Origin: Bacteroidales bacterium
GTDB taxonomy: Bacteria > Bacteroidota > Bacteroidia > Bacteroidales > UBA932
Direction: 5' to 3'
DNA length: 28,673 bases
NCBI GenBank assembly: GCA_017471085.1
Contig: JAFUWW010000003.1
Span: 1-28,673, forward strand
Made by a program: the position numbers and the translations under genes. Numbering within the stretch: position 1 is the stretch's first letter; each line of letters opens with the position of its first letter. Positions 9,940 to 17,333 of the stretch are shown piece after piece. The notes below the pieces were generated by a model that was given only the letters and a program-made list of their open reading frames with translations, ran no database searches and was not told where the DNA came from.

Positions 9940-10875
9940 ATGGAAAATAAGGAATTTTCGTACAAAGGCTTTGTCCTCAATGGCTTTCTGGCCCTGTTCC
10001 TGGCGCTGGCTCTTTTCGCCGTCACCGTCTACTGTTTCATCCTGGCCGATTCGGACGGCTGGTTTGCGCTTCTGGGCGGAATTCTCCTGGTACTTCTCTG
10101 CCTGGGGATCAACGGATTCGTGAAACTGGAGCCCAACGAGGCCAAGGTGCTCGTTTTCTTCGGCAAATACAGCGGAACGTTCTCCTGGACCGGTTTTTAC
10201 TGGCTGAACCCGCTCATGAGCAAGAAGAGCGTGAGCCTCCGTGCCCGCAACCTGAATCCGGAGCCCATCAAGGTGAACGACAAGGCCGGCAACCCGGTCC
10301 TCATCGGCATGGTGCTGGTATGGAAGCTGGAAAACACCTACAAGGCACTCTTCGAGATCGACAGCCAGTCGCTGGCGCCTTCTTCCGTCGCTTCCCGCGG
10401 CAGTGCCGCACGTTCCCTTTCTGTCGCTTTCGAGAACTTCGTGCGGGTGCAGAGTGACGCCGCCCTCCGCCAGGTGGCCGGTTGCTACGCTTATGACAAC
10501 GCCGATACGGCCGATGAACTCACCCTCCGCTCCAACGCCGAGGAAATTAACGAAAGGCTGGTGAAAACCCTGAACGAACGCCTTTCCATGGCCGGTCTCC
10601 ATGTGACCGAAGCCCGTATCAACTACCTGGCCTATGCCCCGGAAATTGCCGCCGTGATGCTCCGCCGCCAGCAGGCCGATGCCATCATCGCCGCCCGCGA
10701 GAAGATTGTGGACGGAGCTGTCAGCATGGTGAAGATGGCGCTGGACAAACTCAAGAGCGAAGGAGTGGTCGACCTGAACGAGGAACGCAAGGCTGCCATG
10801 GTGAGCAACCTCCTGGTTGTGCTCTGCGGCGACGAACCCGCCCAGCCCGTGGTGAACTCCGGAAGCCTCTATTGA
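9940..10875 (+). CDS. SPFH/Band 7 domain membrane protein
   Basis: The 311-residue protein has two N-terminal membrane segments (about 13-36 and 40-60). An SPFH (stomatin/prohibitin/flotillin) domain follows: [20 protein letters not shown], then [17 protein letters not shown] and a helical tail rich in charged residues ([20 protein letters not shown]). SPFH proteins form oligomeric scaffolds in membrane microdomains. It is first in a tight operon, with a one-base gap to the Arc-like gene. Confidence 0.88.
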   Translation: MENKEFSYKGFVLNGFLALFLALALFAVTVYCFILADSDGWFALLGGILLVLLCLGINGFVKLEPNEAKVLVFFGKYSGTFSWTGFYWLNPLMSKKSVSLRARNLNPEPIKVNDKAGNPVLIGMVLVWKLENTYKALFEIDSQSLAPSSVASRGSAARSLSVAFENFVRVQSDAALRQVAGCYAYDNADTADELTLRSNAEEINERLVKTLNERLSMAGLHVTEARINYLAYAPEIAAVMLRRQQADAIIAAREKIVDGAVSMVKMALDKLKSEGVVDLNEERKAAMVSNLLVVLCGDEPAQPVVNSGSLY

Positions 10876-10876
10876 T

Positions 10877-11041
10877 ATGGCCAAGGAGAAAGAAGCGGTT
10901 AAAAGTTTCGTCCTCCGGGTAGATCCGGAGACGATGGATGCGTTGGAACGTTGGGCTGCGGACGAGTTCCGCAGCATCAACGGCCAGCTGCAATGGATTA
11001 TCAATGAGGCGCTGAGAAAAAGCGGCCGGCTCAAGAAATAG
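10877..11041 (+). CDS. Arc-family ribbon-helix-helix DNA-binding protein (54 aa)
   Basis: This short gene starts at ATG 10877, one base after the SPFH stop, and encodes 54 residues. KSFVLRVDPE is the DNA-reading strand, followed by helix MDALERWAADEF and helix NGQLQWIINEALRKS. This is the strand-helix-helix layout of Arc/MetJ repressors, with the Arc-like N-G/S-x-L/I turn. Three bases separate its stop from the YfcC-type start, so it is embedded in the operon and may autoregulate it, for example at the palindrome 9907-9925. A membrane-scaffold gene coupled to such a repressor is notable. Confidence 0.85.
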   Translation: MAKEKEAVKSFVLRVDPETMDALERWAADEFRSINGQLQWIINEALRKSGRLKK

Positions 11042-11044
11042 CCT

Positions 11045-12370
11045 ATGCGGAAATTCAGGATGCCCAATACCTACGTGATCATCTCCCTGATCATCGTCCT
11101 GTGCGCCGTGCTCACCTGGCTGGTGCCGGGAGGACAGTATGTCACCGGAGCCGACGGTGCCGTGTCGTACGAGCCGGCAGATTCCGTCCCGCAGACTTGG
11201 CAGGTGTTTTCCGCTGTGTATCACGGCTTTGTGAAGCAGGCCGGCATCATTGTTTTCATCCTGGTGGTGGGCGGGGCCTTCTGGCTCCTGAACGCCACCG
11301 GCGCTGTGTCGGCGGGTATCGGCCGGTTCATCGGCCTGGTGGGCAGGCACGACAAATGGGTGCTGGTTTCCATCACGGTGCTGTTCTCGCTGGCGGGGGC
11401 GGTGTTCGGGATGAGCGAGGAAACCATTCCCTTCGTGGGGATCATGGTGCCGCTGGCCGTGAGCATGGGATACGATGCCATCATGGGCATGCTTGTCGTG
11501 TACGTGGCCTCCAACGTGGGTTTTTCCAGTGCCTTCCTCAACCCGTTCACGGTGGGAATCGCCCAGGGAATGGCCGGACTGCCGCTGTTCTCCGGAATGG
11601 GCTACAGAATCTTCTGCTGGGCTTTCCTTACGCTCCTGCTGGTGATTTTCGTACTGGTCTATGCCCGGCGTTCGCAGAAAAAGGAAAGCGTGGGGGCGGA
11701 AGAGGCATCGGCCCGTAATATGACGGGAAGGCAGAAGGGGATCCTGGCGGTGCTGCTGGCCACGGTGGTGCTGCTTATCGTGGGAGTGACCTGCTGGGAC
11801 TGGTACATGCCGGAAATCACGGGCCTCTTCCTGGTGATGGGCATTGTCTGCGGTATGCTGGCCGGCTTTTCCCCCAACAGGATTGCCGAAGAGTTCCTGT
11901 CCGGTGCCAAGGACATCCTTTCCGCAGCCCTGGTGGTGGGGTTCGCTTCCGGCATCATCGTCATCCTGCAGGACGGGCGCATCATCGACAGCATCCTGCA
12001 CGCGATGCAGGAAGGGCTGGACGGCACCGGCCCGCTGGCGTCGCTGTCGGCCATGTACGGCATTCAGGCGCTCATCAACTTTGTGATTCCCAGCGCTTCG
12101 GCCAAGGCGGCCATCACCATTCCCATCATGGCGCCTTTTTCTGACATGGTAGGAGTCTCCCGGCAGGCTATGGTGCTGGCTTTCCAGTTCGGCGACGGGT
12201 TCACCAACATCATCACGCCCACTTCCGGGGTTCTGGTGGCGGCCCTTGCCATGGCCCGCATCCCTTATACCCGCTGGGTCAAATGGGTGTGGAAGCTGGT
12301 CCTGGCCTCACTTTTGCTGGGTTTCCTCCTGCTGATACCAACCGTATTGTTTCCTATAACTGATTTTTAA
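11045..12370 (+). CDS. YfcC-family (C4-dicarboxylate/arginine-ornithine-like) membrane carrier
   Basis: The 441-residue protein has about 11-12 membrane segments. The start MPNTYVIISLIIVLCAVLTWLVPGGQY and the motifs GAVFGMSEETIPF, SNVGFSSAFLNPFTVGIAQ and QFGDGFTNIITPTSG are typical of the YfcC/DcuC-like anaerobic carriers in the ion-transporter superfamily. Relatives exchange C4-dicarboxylates, arginine/ornithine or other amino acids; the substrate here is not known. It starts three bases after the Arc-like gene and ends one base before the YKSDA gene. Confidence 0.87.
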   Translation: MRKFRMPNTYVIISLIIVLCAVLTWLVPGGQYVTGADGAVSYEPADSVPQTWQVFSAVYHGFVKQAGIIVFILVVGGAFWLLNATGAVSAGIGRFIGLVGRHDKWVLVSITVLFSLAGAVFGMSEETIPFVGIMVPLAVSMGYDAIMGMLVVYVASNVGFSSAFLNPFTVGIAQGMAGLPLFSGMGYRIFCWAFLTLLLVIFVLVYARRSQKKESVGAEEASARNMTGRQKGILAVLLATVVLLIVGVTCWDWYMPEITGLFLVMGIVCGMLAGFSPNRIAEEFLSGAKDILSAALVVGFASGIIVILQDGRIIDSILHAMQEGLDGTGPLASLSAMYGIQALINFVIPSASAKAAITIPIMAPFSDMVGVSRQAMVLAFQFGDGFTNIITPTSGVLVAALAMARIPYTRWVKWVWKLVLASLLLGFLLLIPTVLFPITDF

Positions 12371-12371
12371 T

Positions 12372-12710
12372 ATGAAAAAGTTCCTTCTCATCCTGGTGCT
12401 CTCACTGGCGGGGGCCGTCGCGTCCCGGGCCCAGACGGTGTATTCCTGCAAATACAAAAGCGACGCAGACGTAAAGGTTTATGTCGCCCAGTACAAGAGC
12501 GACGCGGACCTGGTGGTTTACAAGTGCAGCTACAAGTCGGACGCCCAGGGCAACAAAGGCCTCTGGTATTTCGTGGATTACAAGTCCGAAGCCAAGAAAA
12601 AGGTCTATTTCGTAGACTATAAGTCCGAGGCCGACATCGTCATCTATTATACGCAGTACAAGAGCGAAGCCGGGTGGCGGAACAAGAACAAGCTACCGAA
12701 GATGGACTGA
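12372..12710 (+). CDS. Secreted YKSDA-repeat protein (DUF6150-like)
   Basis: The protein has 112 residues. A signal peptide (about 1-21, ending SRAQ) is followed by six copies of YKS[DE]A beginning at Tyr 28, 41, 54, 70, 83 and 96. Spacings are 13, 13, 16, 13 and 13 residues. Each unit continues with two variable residues and a VY or similar pair, suggesting a small periodic beta-structure. It resembles small Bacteroidetes proteins I associate with the DUF6150 label; function is unknown. It ends the SPFH operon and overlaps the convergent amidase-like gene by 18 bases. Confidence 0.82.
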   Translation: MKKFLLILVLSLAGAVASRAQTVYSCKYKSDADVKVYVAQYKSDADLVVYKCSYKSDAQGNKGLWYFVDYKSEAKKKVYFVDYKSEADIVIYYTQYKSEAGWRNKNKLPKMD

Positions 12711-13361
12711 TGTGACATCGGCCCGGACAGTTTCCAGCAAGGCCGATTCCGCCATGTCCTGCGGATTGGTGCCGGGAACGCCTTGCGGGACTTCCATCCC
12801 CATCTCCTCGAAAAGTCCTGCCCAGTAGGGCGGGATTATTCCGTCTGCGTCTTTCCAGTTCATCGGGTTTTGTTCGAAAAGGTAGCCTCCGTCTTTTGTC
12901 CGGTAGCTTTCCCTGACCAGTTCCGAGCAGTAGAGGGCATCGCTGCCGGGCAGGAAGGTTAAATCGTAGGGGACGCCGCAAAGGGCTTTTGCCCTGTCGA
13001 TGCAGTCGCCGGCCAGGCCGGGATCCTTCAGGCGTTTTACCAGGAAAACGGGCAGGGAACCGTCTTCCAGGGTGAAGTCTTCGATGAATTCTTCCAGCGG
13101 GCGGCGGGCGACGCCATGGCTTCGGGTGGCATCGATGACGTAAACGGTCCCCGCATCCACTTCCACGATTCCCACATGGATCAGATCCGCTTCTCCGCGT
13201 CCTGTGGAGGCCGATATGGCCGCGCTCATGCTCCCGGGGTCTTCTTCATGGCCGGCGGAAATCCCCACGAAAACCAAGTCTCCGGAACGGAGCTGTTCCC
13301 GTTCCGGAGCGCAGGCGAACCCCAGTGCCAGTGTCAGGACTGCAAAAAGGATCCTTTTCAT
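12693..13361 (-). CDS. YiiX-like permuted papain-fold (NlpC/P60-type) lipoprotein
   Basis: The protein has 222 residues. The N-terminus MKRILFAVLTLALGFAC suggests a lipoprotein signal with acylated Cys 17, although the lipobox is loose. The body fits the YiiX/YebB group of permuted papain-like hydrolases: RSGDLVFV, catalytic His in LIHVGIVE (H62), YVIDAT and catalytic Cys in ALYCSELVRESY (C145). Such enzymes cleave amide or acyl bonds in the cell envelope. Its 3' end overlaps the YKSDA gene by 18 bases in convergent orientation. It lies 8 bases downstream of the gene at 13370-13906 and is probably co-transcribed with it. Confidence 0.82.
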   Translation of the reverse strand: MKRILFAVLTLALGFACAPEREQLRSGDLVFVGISAGHEEDPGSMSAAISASTGRGEADLIHVGIVEVDAGTVYVIDATRSHGVARRPLEEFIEDFTLEDGSLPVFLVKRLKDPGLAGDCIDRAKALCGVPYDLTFLPGSDALYCSELVRESYRTKDGGYLFEQNPMNWKDADGIIPPYWAGLFEEMGMEVPQGVPGTNPQDMAESALLETVRADVTSVHLR

Positions 13362-13369
13362 AGGGTATT

Positions 13370-13906
13370 CTACTCTTTCGGATGCAGCTTGCGATAGAAC
13401 TTCACGCTGGATACCAGCTGGTTGAAATCGCTCTTGGAAACAGGGGTGGCGAGGATGTATCCTTCTCTCTCCAGGCGGAACTCCATTACGCGGCTCAGGA
13501 GCACTTTCCGGCAGGTCATCTTTACCGTTTCGCGGTTTTCATTCGGCTCTAAGAAAGCGAAGCAGCCGGTCGTTTCCGTGGTTGTTCCGGGTTCCTTGTA
13601 CAGTTCCTGGATTTTCTGGAGGGTCTCCAGCGCCTCGGAGACATTGCCGCCGAGGGGGATGAACAGTTCAGAGGCAGGGTCTTCGACAACCTGGATCACT
13701 TCGTTTCCCTTTCCCAGATGACCTACGGAAAGGTAATATTGGTTTTCTCCGTTTTCAGGATGATTGAAAACAGAAAGGACCATGTCGTCGTTTTTCTCTA
13801 CCTGGGCGATCTCATACCTTTTGGGAAAGCCGGAATGCTGGGCGGATGCAACTGCGGGCAGCAGGGCTACAAGCAGGATTGCAAGGGTTTTTGATAATTT
13901 TTTCAT
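13370..13906 (-). CDS. Secreted hypothetical protein
   Basis: The 178-residue protein has a signal peptide (MKKLSKTLAILLVALLPAVASAQ, about 1-23). The mature part contains LSVFNHPENGENQYYLSVGH, two Cys (about 114 and 131) and a C-terminal helix. No family was recognised. It is first in a two-gene minus-strand unit with the YiiX-like lipoprotein, so an envelope role is likely. The 187-base gap on its 5' side separates it from the divergent LuxR-type gene. Confidence 0.75.
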   Translation of the reverse strand: MKKLSKTLAILLVALLPAVASAQHSGFPKRYEIAQVEKNDDMVLSVFNHPENGENQYYLSVGHLGKGNEVIQVVEDPASELFIPLGGNVSEALETLQKIQELYKEPGTTTETTGCFAFLEPNENRETVKMTCRKVLLSRVMEFRLEREGYILATPVSKSDFNQLVSSVKFYRKLHPKE

Positions 13907-13964
13907 CGTTTAAATAAACTGGGTGGCTGCTCCTACTGCAAAGAGTTTGCCGAAAGAGGCTGTC

Positions 13965-13980
13965 ATGCCAGAAATGGCAT
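13965..13980. promoter_or_regulatory. Palindrome in the divergent intergenic region
   Basis: ATGCCA-GAAA-TGGCAT is a perfect 6-base inverted repeat between the divergent genes at 13906 and 14094. It is followed by five T on the plus strand. It may be an operator or a weak hairpin; no direct evidence decides. Confidence 0.35.
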
Positions 13981-14024
13981 TTTTGCAGCTGTGGAGGCAA
14001 AAAAACTGTTTTTCACCCTAAAAT

Positions 14025-14046
14025 CCCCACGATTATGGGGTTTTTT
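14025..14046 (+). terminator. Terminator-like hairpin in the leader of the LuxR-type gene
   Basis: CCCCA (14025-14029) pairs with TGGGG (14036-14040) around a 6-base loop, followed by TTTTTT (14041-14046). No plus-strand gene precedes it. It therefore looks like an attenuator or a barrier between the divergent genes rather than a normal gene end. Confidence 0.5.
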
Positions 14047-14093
14047 GCTTGTGATAATCAGCGAAATTTGCAGTAAGAAAAAGATTTGACCTG

Positions 14094-14312
14094 ATGGACA
14101 GCAACATGCAGCCTTCCGAAATCAAAGTGACCGGGCGCGAGCTGGAGATTCTCCGCCTGCTGGCCAAAGGACTGTCGACTCCGAAAATAGCAGAGGAGCT
14201 GAAACTGGGCACGGAGACCATTCTCTGGTACAGGAAGGGGCTGCACAGGAAATTCAATGTACACAGCACGGTGGAACTTCTGTTCAAAGCAATGGAACTG
14301 CATATTATTTAA
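14094..14312 (+). CDS. Stand-alone LuxR/GerE-type HTH protein (72 aa)
   Basis: The 72 residues are almost entirely one LuxR-type helix-turn-helix: VTGRELEILRLLAKGLSTPK, then IAEELKLGTETILWYRKGLH and RKFNVHSTVELLFKA. There is no receiver or sensor domain. The recognition helix (ETILWYRKGLHRKFNVH) closely matches that of the TPR-LuxR protein at 15845, so the two are paralogues with likely similar binding sites. ATG 14094 is used; ATG 14106 is also possible. The next gene starts 19 bases downstream. The frame continues past its ATG-containing end in another register only, so it is not a piece of the OmpA gene. Confidence 0.83.
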   Translation: MDSNMQPSEIKVTGRELEILRLLAKGLSTPKIAEELKLGTETILWYRKGLHRKFNVHSTVELLFKAMELHII

Positions 14313-14331
14313 TCGCATAAAACTCAAGGAC

Positions 14332-15711
14332 ATGAAACGGATAGCATTGTTATTTACCTGCATCGTGCTTGCGTGTGCAAGTGCTGATGCGCAGAGTGTG
14401 CTGGAGCGGCTGGGCCGCCGTGCCAGGAACGCCGCAGAAAATAATATCGGCAATAAGATCGAGCAGGGAGTCAATGACCTGTTGGACGGAAAGGCAAAGA
14501 AAGAAAAGGGACAGGCCGATGAGAGCGGCGAGAAACCTGCCTCCAGGCAGGAGAGCAAGGCCGACGGCACCTGGACCTGCCCGGAATGCGGTCATGCCGG
14601 AAATGCCGGGAAGTTCTGCGAAGAATGCGGCACCAAACAGCCGGTGGGGGCAGCTTCCGCTTCAGCAAAACAGGGTGCCAAGATCAACTGGAACAATTAC
14701 GACTTCGTCTCCGGCGACGAAATCATTTTCGAGGATACGATGGAAGGAGAACAACTCGGGGAGTTCCCGTCGATGTGGGACCTGTTTTACGGAGAAGCGC
14801 AAATTGTGGAAATCGACGGCAGCAAGGCCATCTGCCTTTCCCAAGCCGGCGCCATCACGCCCCTGTTTGAAGACGGAAAGACTTATCTAACAGAGGAATG
14901 TACAGTAGAGTACGACATCTTTATCCGTGCCGAAGAGCCCTGGAATGCCCAATTCGGCGACCAGGAACACGGTTGGGCAGACTGGATGCATCTGAGGACT
15001 TACCTGTCCAGCGGCGACAAGATCCGTGAGGACCGGAGCGGATTCTCCTTGGATTATCGTGTCGTCGCGAACAAAGCCGAGTCTTTCAATCCTACCATTG
15101 ACTACAAATGGACGACGACCTCCGGAGATGTCAGATACGGAAACTTTGAGCTGAAGAATGTCGCCACCGAGGCGTGGCACCATGTGGCCATCTCCTTCAA
15201 CAAGCGCGCCATCAAGGCCTATTTCGACGAGCAGCGGGTCGCCAACATTCCCAATGCGGCAGCGCCGCATTTCCTCTGGTTCGAAGCCAGCAACGAGGAC
15301 CCTTATACCTTTTTTATCAAGAACGTCCGCATTGCCAAGGGGGCCGTACCGCTTTATGACCGCCTGGCTTCCGAGGGCAAGATCGTGACCTACGCCATCA
15401 CCTTCGACACCGGCAAGGCCACCATCAAGCCCGAATCCACCGGAGAGATCAACCGCATCACCAAGATCATGCAGGACGATCCCTCCATCAAGTTCGAAGT
15501 CCAGGGCCACTGCGACAATACCGGCTCCGATAAGGTGAATGATCCGCTTTCCCAGAAACGGGCCGAGGCCATCGTCGCCGCCCTGGTGGCAAACGGCATC
15601 AGTGCCGACCGCCTCACCGCCGTGGGCAAAGGCTCCCACGAGCCGATTGCCGACAATGCCACCGACGCTGGCCGAGCCAAGAACCGCAGAGTGGAATTTG
15701 TGAAACAGTAG
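14332..15711 (+). CDS. Secreted zinc-ribbon and OmpA-domain protein
   Basis: The ATG at 14332 gives a good signal peptide (about 1-21, ending SADAQ) in a 459-residue protein. A low-complexity linker leads to CPECGHAG...FCEECG (C83, C86, C96, C99), a zinc-ribbon. Residues about 120-340 form a beta-rich region like a concanavalin/LamG sandwich (EAWHHVAISFNKRAIKAYFD). Residues about 352-459 are an OmpA C-terminal domain (ITFDTGKATIKPES, VQGHCDNTGSD, NRRVEFVK), which binds peptidoglycan. Zinc ribbons are usually cytoplasmic, so one behind a signal peptide is odd. It follows the small HTH gene by 19 bases and is probably co-transcribed. Confidence 0.87.
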   Translation: MKRIALLFTCIVLACASADAQSVLERLGRRARNAAENNIGNKIEQGVNDLLDGKAKKEKGQADESGEKPASRQESKADGTWTCPECGHAGNAGKFCEECGTKQPVGAASASAKQGAKINWNNYDFVSGDEIIFEDTMEGEQLGEFPSMWDLFYGEAQIVEIDGSKAICLSQAGAITPLFEDGKTYLTEECTVEYDIFIRAEEPWNAQFGDQEHGWADWMHLRTYLSSGDKIREDRSGFSLDYRVVANKAESFNPTIDYKWTTTSGDVRYGNFELKNVATEAWHHVAISFNKRAIKAYFDEQRVANIPNAAAPHFLWFEASNEDPYTFFIKNVRIAKGAVPLYDRLASEGKIVTYAITFDTGKATIKPESTGEINRITKIMQDDPSIKFEVQGHCDNTGSDKVNDPLSQKRAEAIVAALVANGISADRLTAVGKGSHEPIADNATDAGRAKNRRVEFVKQ

Positions 15712-15712
15712 C

Positions 15713-15820
15713 CGTGAAATGGAATTGGCTCATTGTCAAATATTTACGCAATAGTGTCTATACTGTTTTGCTTAGACATTATTGCGTAAAACATTTATAA
15801 TCAACTAATTGTATTTCACG
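15713..15820. repeat. Foldback (MITE-like) inverted-repeat sequence, ~108 bases
   Basis: The whole segment can fold on itself. The outer arms are CGTGAAAT (15713-15720) and ATTTCACG (15813-15820), continuing through ATT/AAT pairs. The inner arms (15743-15760 with 15773-15790) are 18 pairs with one G-T, around a 12-base loop. It starts one base after the OmpA gene stop and its right arm carries the TTG of the next gene's promoter. It may be a small non-autonomous mobile element or a structured 3' end. No flanking target duplication was clear. Confidence 0.65.
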
Positions 15821-15839
15821 CCATAAATGCCTACCTTTG
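15809..15839 (+). promoter_or_regulatory. Promoter of the TPR-LuxR gene
   Basis: TTG (15809-15811), 20 bases and TACCTTTG (15832-15839) match the Bacteroidetes promoter. Transcription would start at about 15844-15847, on or beside the ATG at 15845, predicting a leaderless or nearly leaderless message. The -33 part lies in the right arm of the foldback repeat. Confidence 0.6.
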
Positions 15840-15844
15840 CGATT

Positions 15845-17047
15845 ATGAGGAAATTTGCCTTGCTTCTGTTCCTTATGCCGATGGTTTGCCACGCTTACCG
15901 GGACCACCGGGGCCGCAACCTGGACTCGCTGGAGCAGGTCACGGCGCGCTATACGCCGGACCGGCTCCTCCAGGCATCGGATGAGGAAAAGATCGAGTAT
16001 GCCCAGACCTGCCGGGACCTGGCCTGGGGCTACCTGCAGCTGGACGGTGCCAAATGCGTCTATTATGCCCGGCAGGCGATGGCTATAGGCCAGCAGCTGG
16101 GCGGGCAGGATACGGTTTTCGATATGTCCATCCTCATCGGCCAGTGCTTCTGGGCCTCGGAGCGCTACGACAGCGCACGGGTCCATTACAGCCGCGCGGA
16201 GTCTGCGCTGCAGGAGATGGAATCGGCCTGGACCGACCCGGATCCGCACGACCTGGAGGCCAACCAATCCCGCCTCTGGGGCACACTGGGCAATTTCTAC
16301 GCCGCCCAGGACTCGTTGGAACAGTTCGCGTATTATTATAGCAAGGCCGGGGAACTCTTCGAGAAATGGGCGTGGTGGGAAGACTGTTCCACGCTGCACC
16401 GGAACATCGGCGAAGTATATACGGACGATGGAGACCTGAAGCGGGCAAAGCCGGAATATGAGAAGGCCATCGCCTTTGCGCAACAATCCGGCGATTCCCT
16501 GATCATTGCCAATGCGATGTATGGAATGGGCCGATGGTATCACGAATCCGGCAAAACCGCCAAGGCGCTGGAGTATCTGGCCAAGGCAGAGGAGTATTAC
16601 GGGAATCACGCCCGGGAAGAGTCTTATGCCCGTGCAGTTAACCTGGCCATCATGAACGCCGCACACAAGGACCTTTACCGGAATGCCCTGATGCTGGCGA
16701 TCGCCGCACTCCTCGTTCTCCTGCTCTCCATCGGCGGAACGCTCCTGGTGCGGCGGCTCAGGCTTACCCGGCGGGAGCTCACGGAGACATCGGCCGTGCT
16801 GGACGAGACCATCGAGGAACTGCGTCCCAAGGCCGAAGAGGCGCCCCGCGACGGAATCCGGCTTACCAAACGGGAACGGGAAGTGGCGAAACTGCTCTCC
16901 GAAGGGAAGACGACACATCAGATTGCCGAGACGCTGTTCCTGGGCGATGAGACCGTTATCTGGTACCGGAAGCGTCTCTATGCCAAGTTCAATGTCCATA
17001 CCATCGCGGAATTCACGGCAGAAATAGTCCGGCGAGGGCTGGATTAG
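15845..17047 (+). CDS. Membrane-anchored TPR sensor with C-terminal LuxR-type HTH
   Basis: The 400-residue protein has a signal peptide (MRKFALLLFLMPMVCHA) and TPR-like helical pairs at about 45-265. One membrane helix follows (281-302), then a coiled segment (about 305-330) and a LuxR HTH (338-395; LTKREREVAKLLSEGKTTHQ, then ETVIWYRKRLYAKFNVH). It would sense in the periplasm and bind DNA at the membrane, an architecture common in Bacteroidetes. The ATG at 15845 is preferred over 15827 because the promoter box overlaps the earlier one. Its HTH closely matches the 72-residue protein at 14094. Confidence 0.87.
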   Translation: MRKFALLLFLMPMVCHAYRDHRGRNLDSLEQVTARYTPDRLLQASDEEKIEYAQTCRDLAWGYLQLDGAKCVYYARQAMAIGQQLGGQDTVFDMSILIGQCFWASERYDSARVHYSRAESALQEMESAWTDPDPHDLEANQSRLWGTLGNFYAAQDSLEQFAYYYSKAGELFEKWAWWEDCSTLHRNIGEVYTDDGDLKRAKPEYEKAIAFAQQSGDSLIIANAMYGMGRWYHESGKTAKALEYLAKAEEYYGNHAREESYARAVNLAIMNAAHKDLYRNALMLAIAALLVLLLSIGGTLLVRRLRLTRRELTETSAVLDETIEELRPKAEEAPRDGIRLTKREREVAKLLSEGKTTHQIAETLFLGDETVIWYRKRLYAKFNVHTIAEFTAEIVRRGLD

Positions 17048-17066
17048 CCCTCCAGTTGCCGTCGGC

Positions 17067-17121
17067 TTTGCAAAATGCAGAATAATTGGTATATTTGTGG
17101 GAAATATTAGAAATTTCCTAC
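17067..17121 (+). promoter_or_regulatory. Promoter and overlapping palindrome of the AbrB-acyltransferase pair
   Basis: TTTG (17067-17070), 19 bases and TATATTTG (17090-17097) are a perfect Bacteroidetes promoter. GTGGGAAAT (17097-17105) and ATTTCCTAC (17113-17121) form a 9-base inverted repeat with one G-T mismatch, centred on the expected start of transcription. It is a good candidate operator, most simply for the AbrB-like protein encoded next. Confidence 0.65.
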
Positions 17122-17123
17122 AA

Positions 17124-17333
17124 ATGCAAGAGAGTGAAGGAAAATACATCTTCGGCGTGGTGAAGGTGGGCGACAAAGGCCAGATTGTAATACCGCGGGA
17201 TGCCCGGAAAGTGTATGATATCAAGCCGGGAGATGCCATGCTGCTCCTCGGTGACCAGAAAGGGATGGCGCTCCTGAAAACGGAAATCTTCCAGAGTGCC
17301 ATCGACCAGGTAATGGAGGGCCTGCCCAAATGA
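17124..17333 (+). CDS. AbrB/SpoVT/MazE-type DNA-binding protein
   Basis: The protein has 69 residues from ATG 17124. GVVKVGDKGQIVIPRDARKV and YDIKPGDAMLLLGDQKGMAL form the swapped-hairpin AbrB fold. The tail TEIFQSAIDQVMEGLPK is short, so no extra domain is present. A GTG at 17097 in the same frame is rejected because it lies inside the promoter box. Its stop overlaps the acyltransferase start by four bases (ATGA), implying coupled expression and perhaps autoregulation. Antitoxins share this fold, but the partner is not a toxin. Confidence 0.88.
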   Translation: MQESEGKYIFGVVKVGDKGQIVIPRDARKVYDIKPGDAMLLLGDQKGMALLKTEIFQSAIDQVMEGLPK

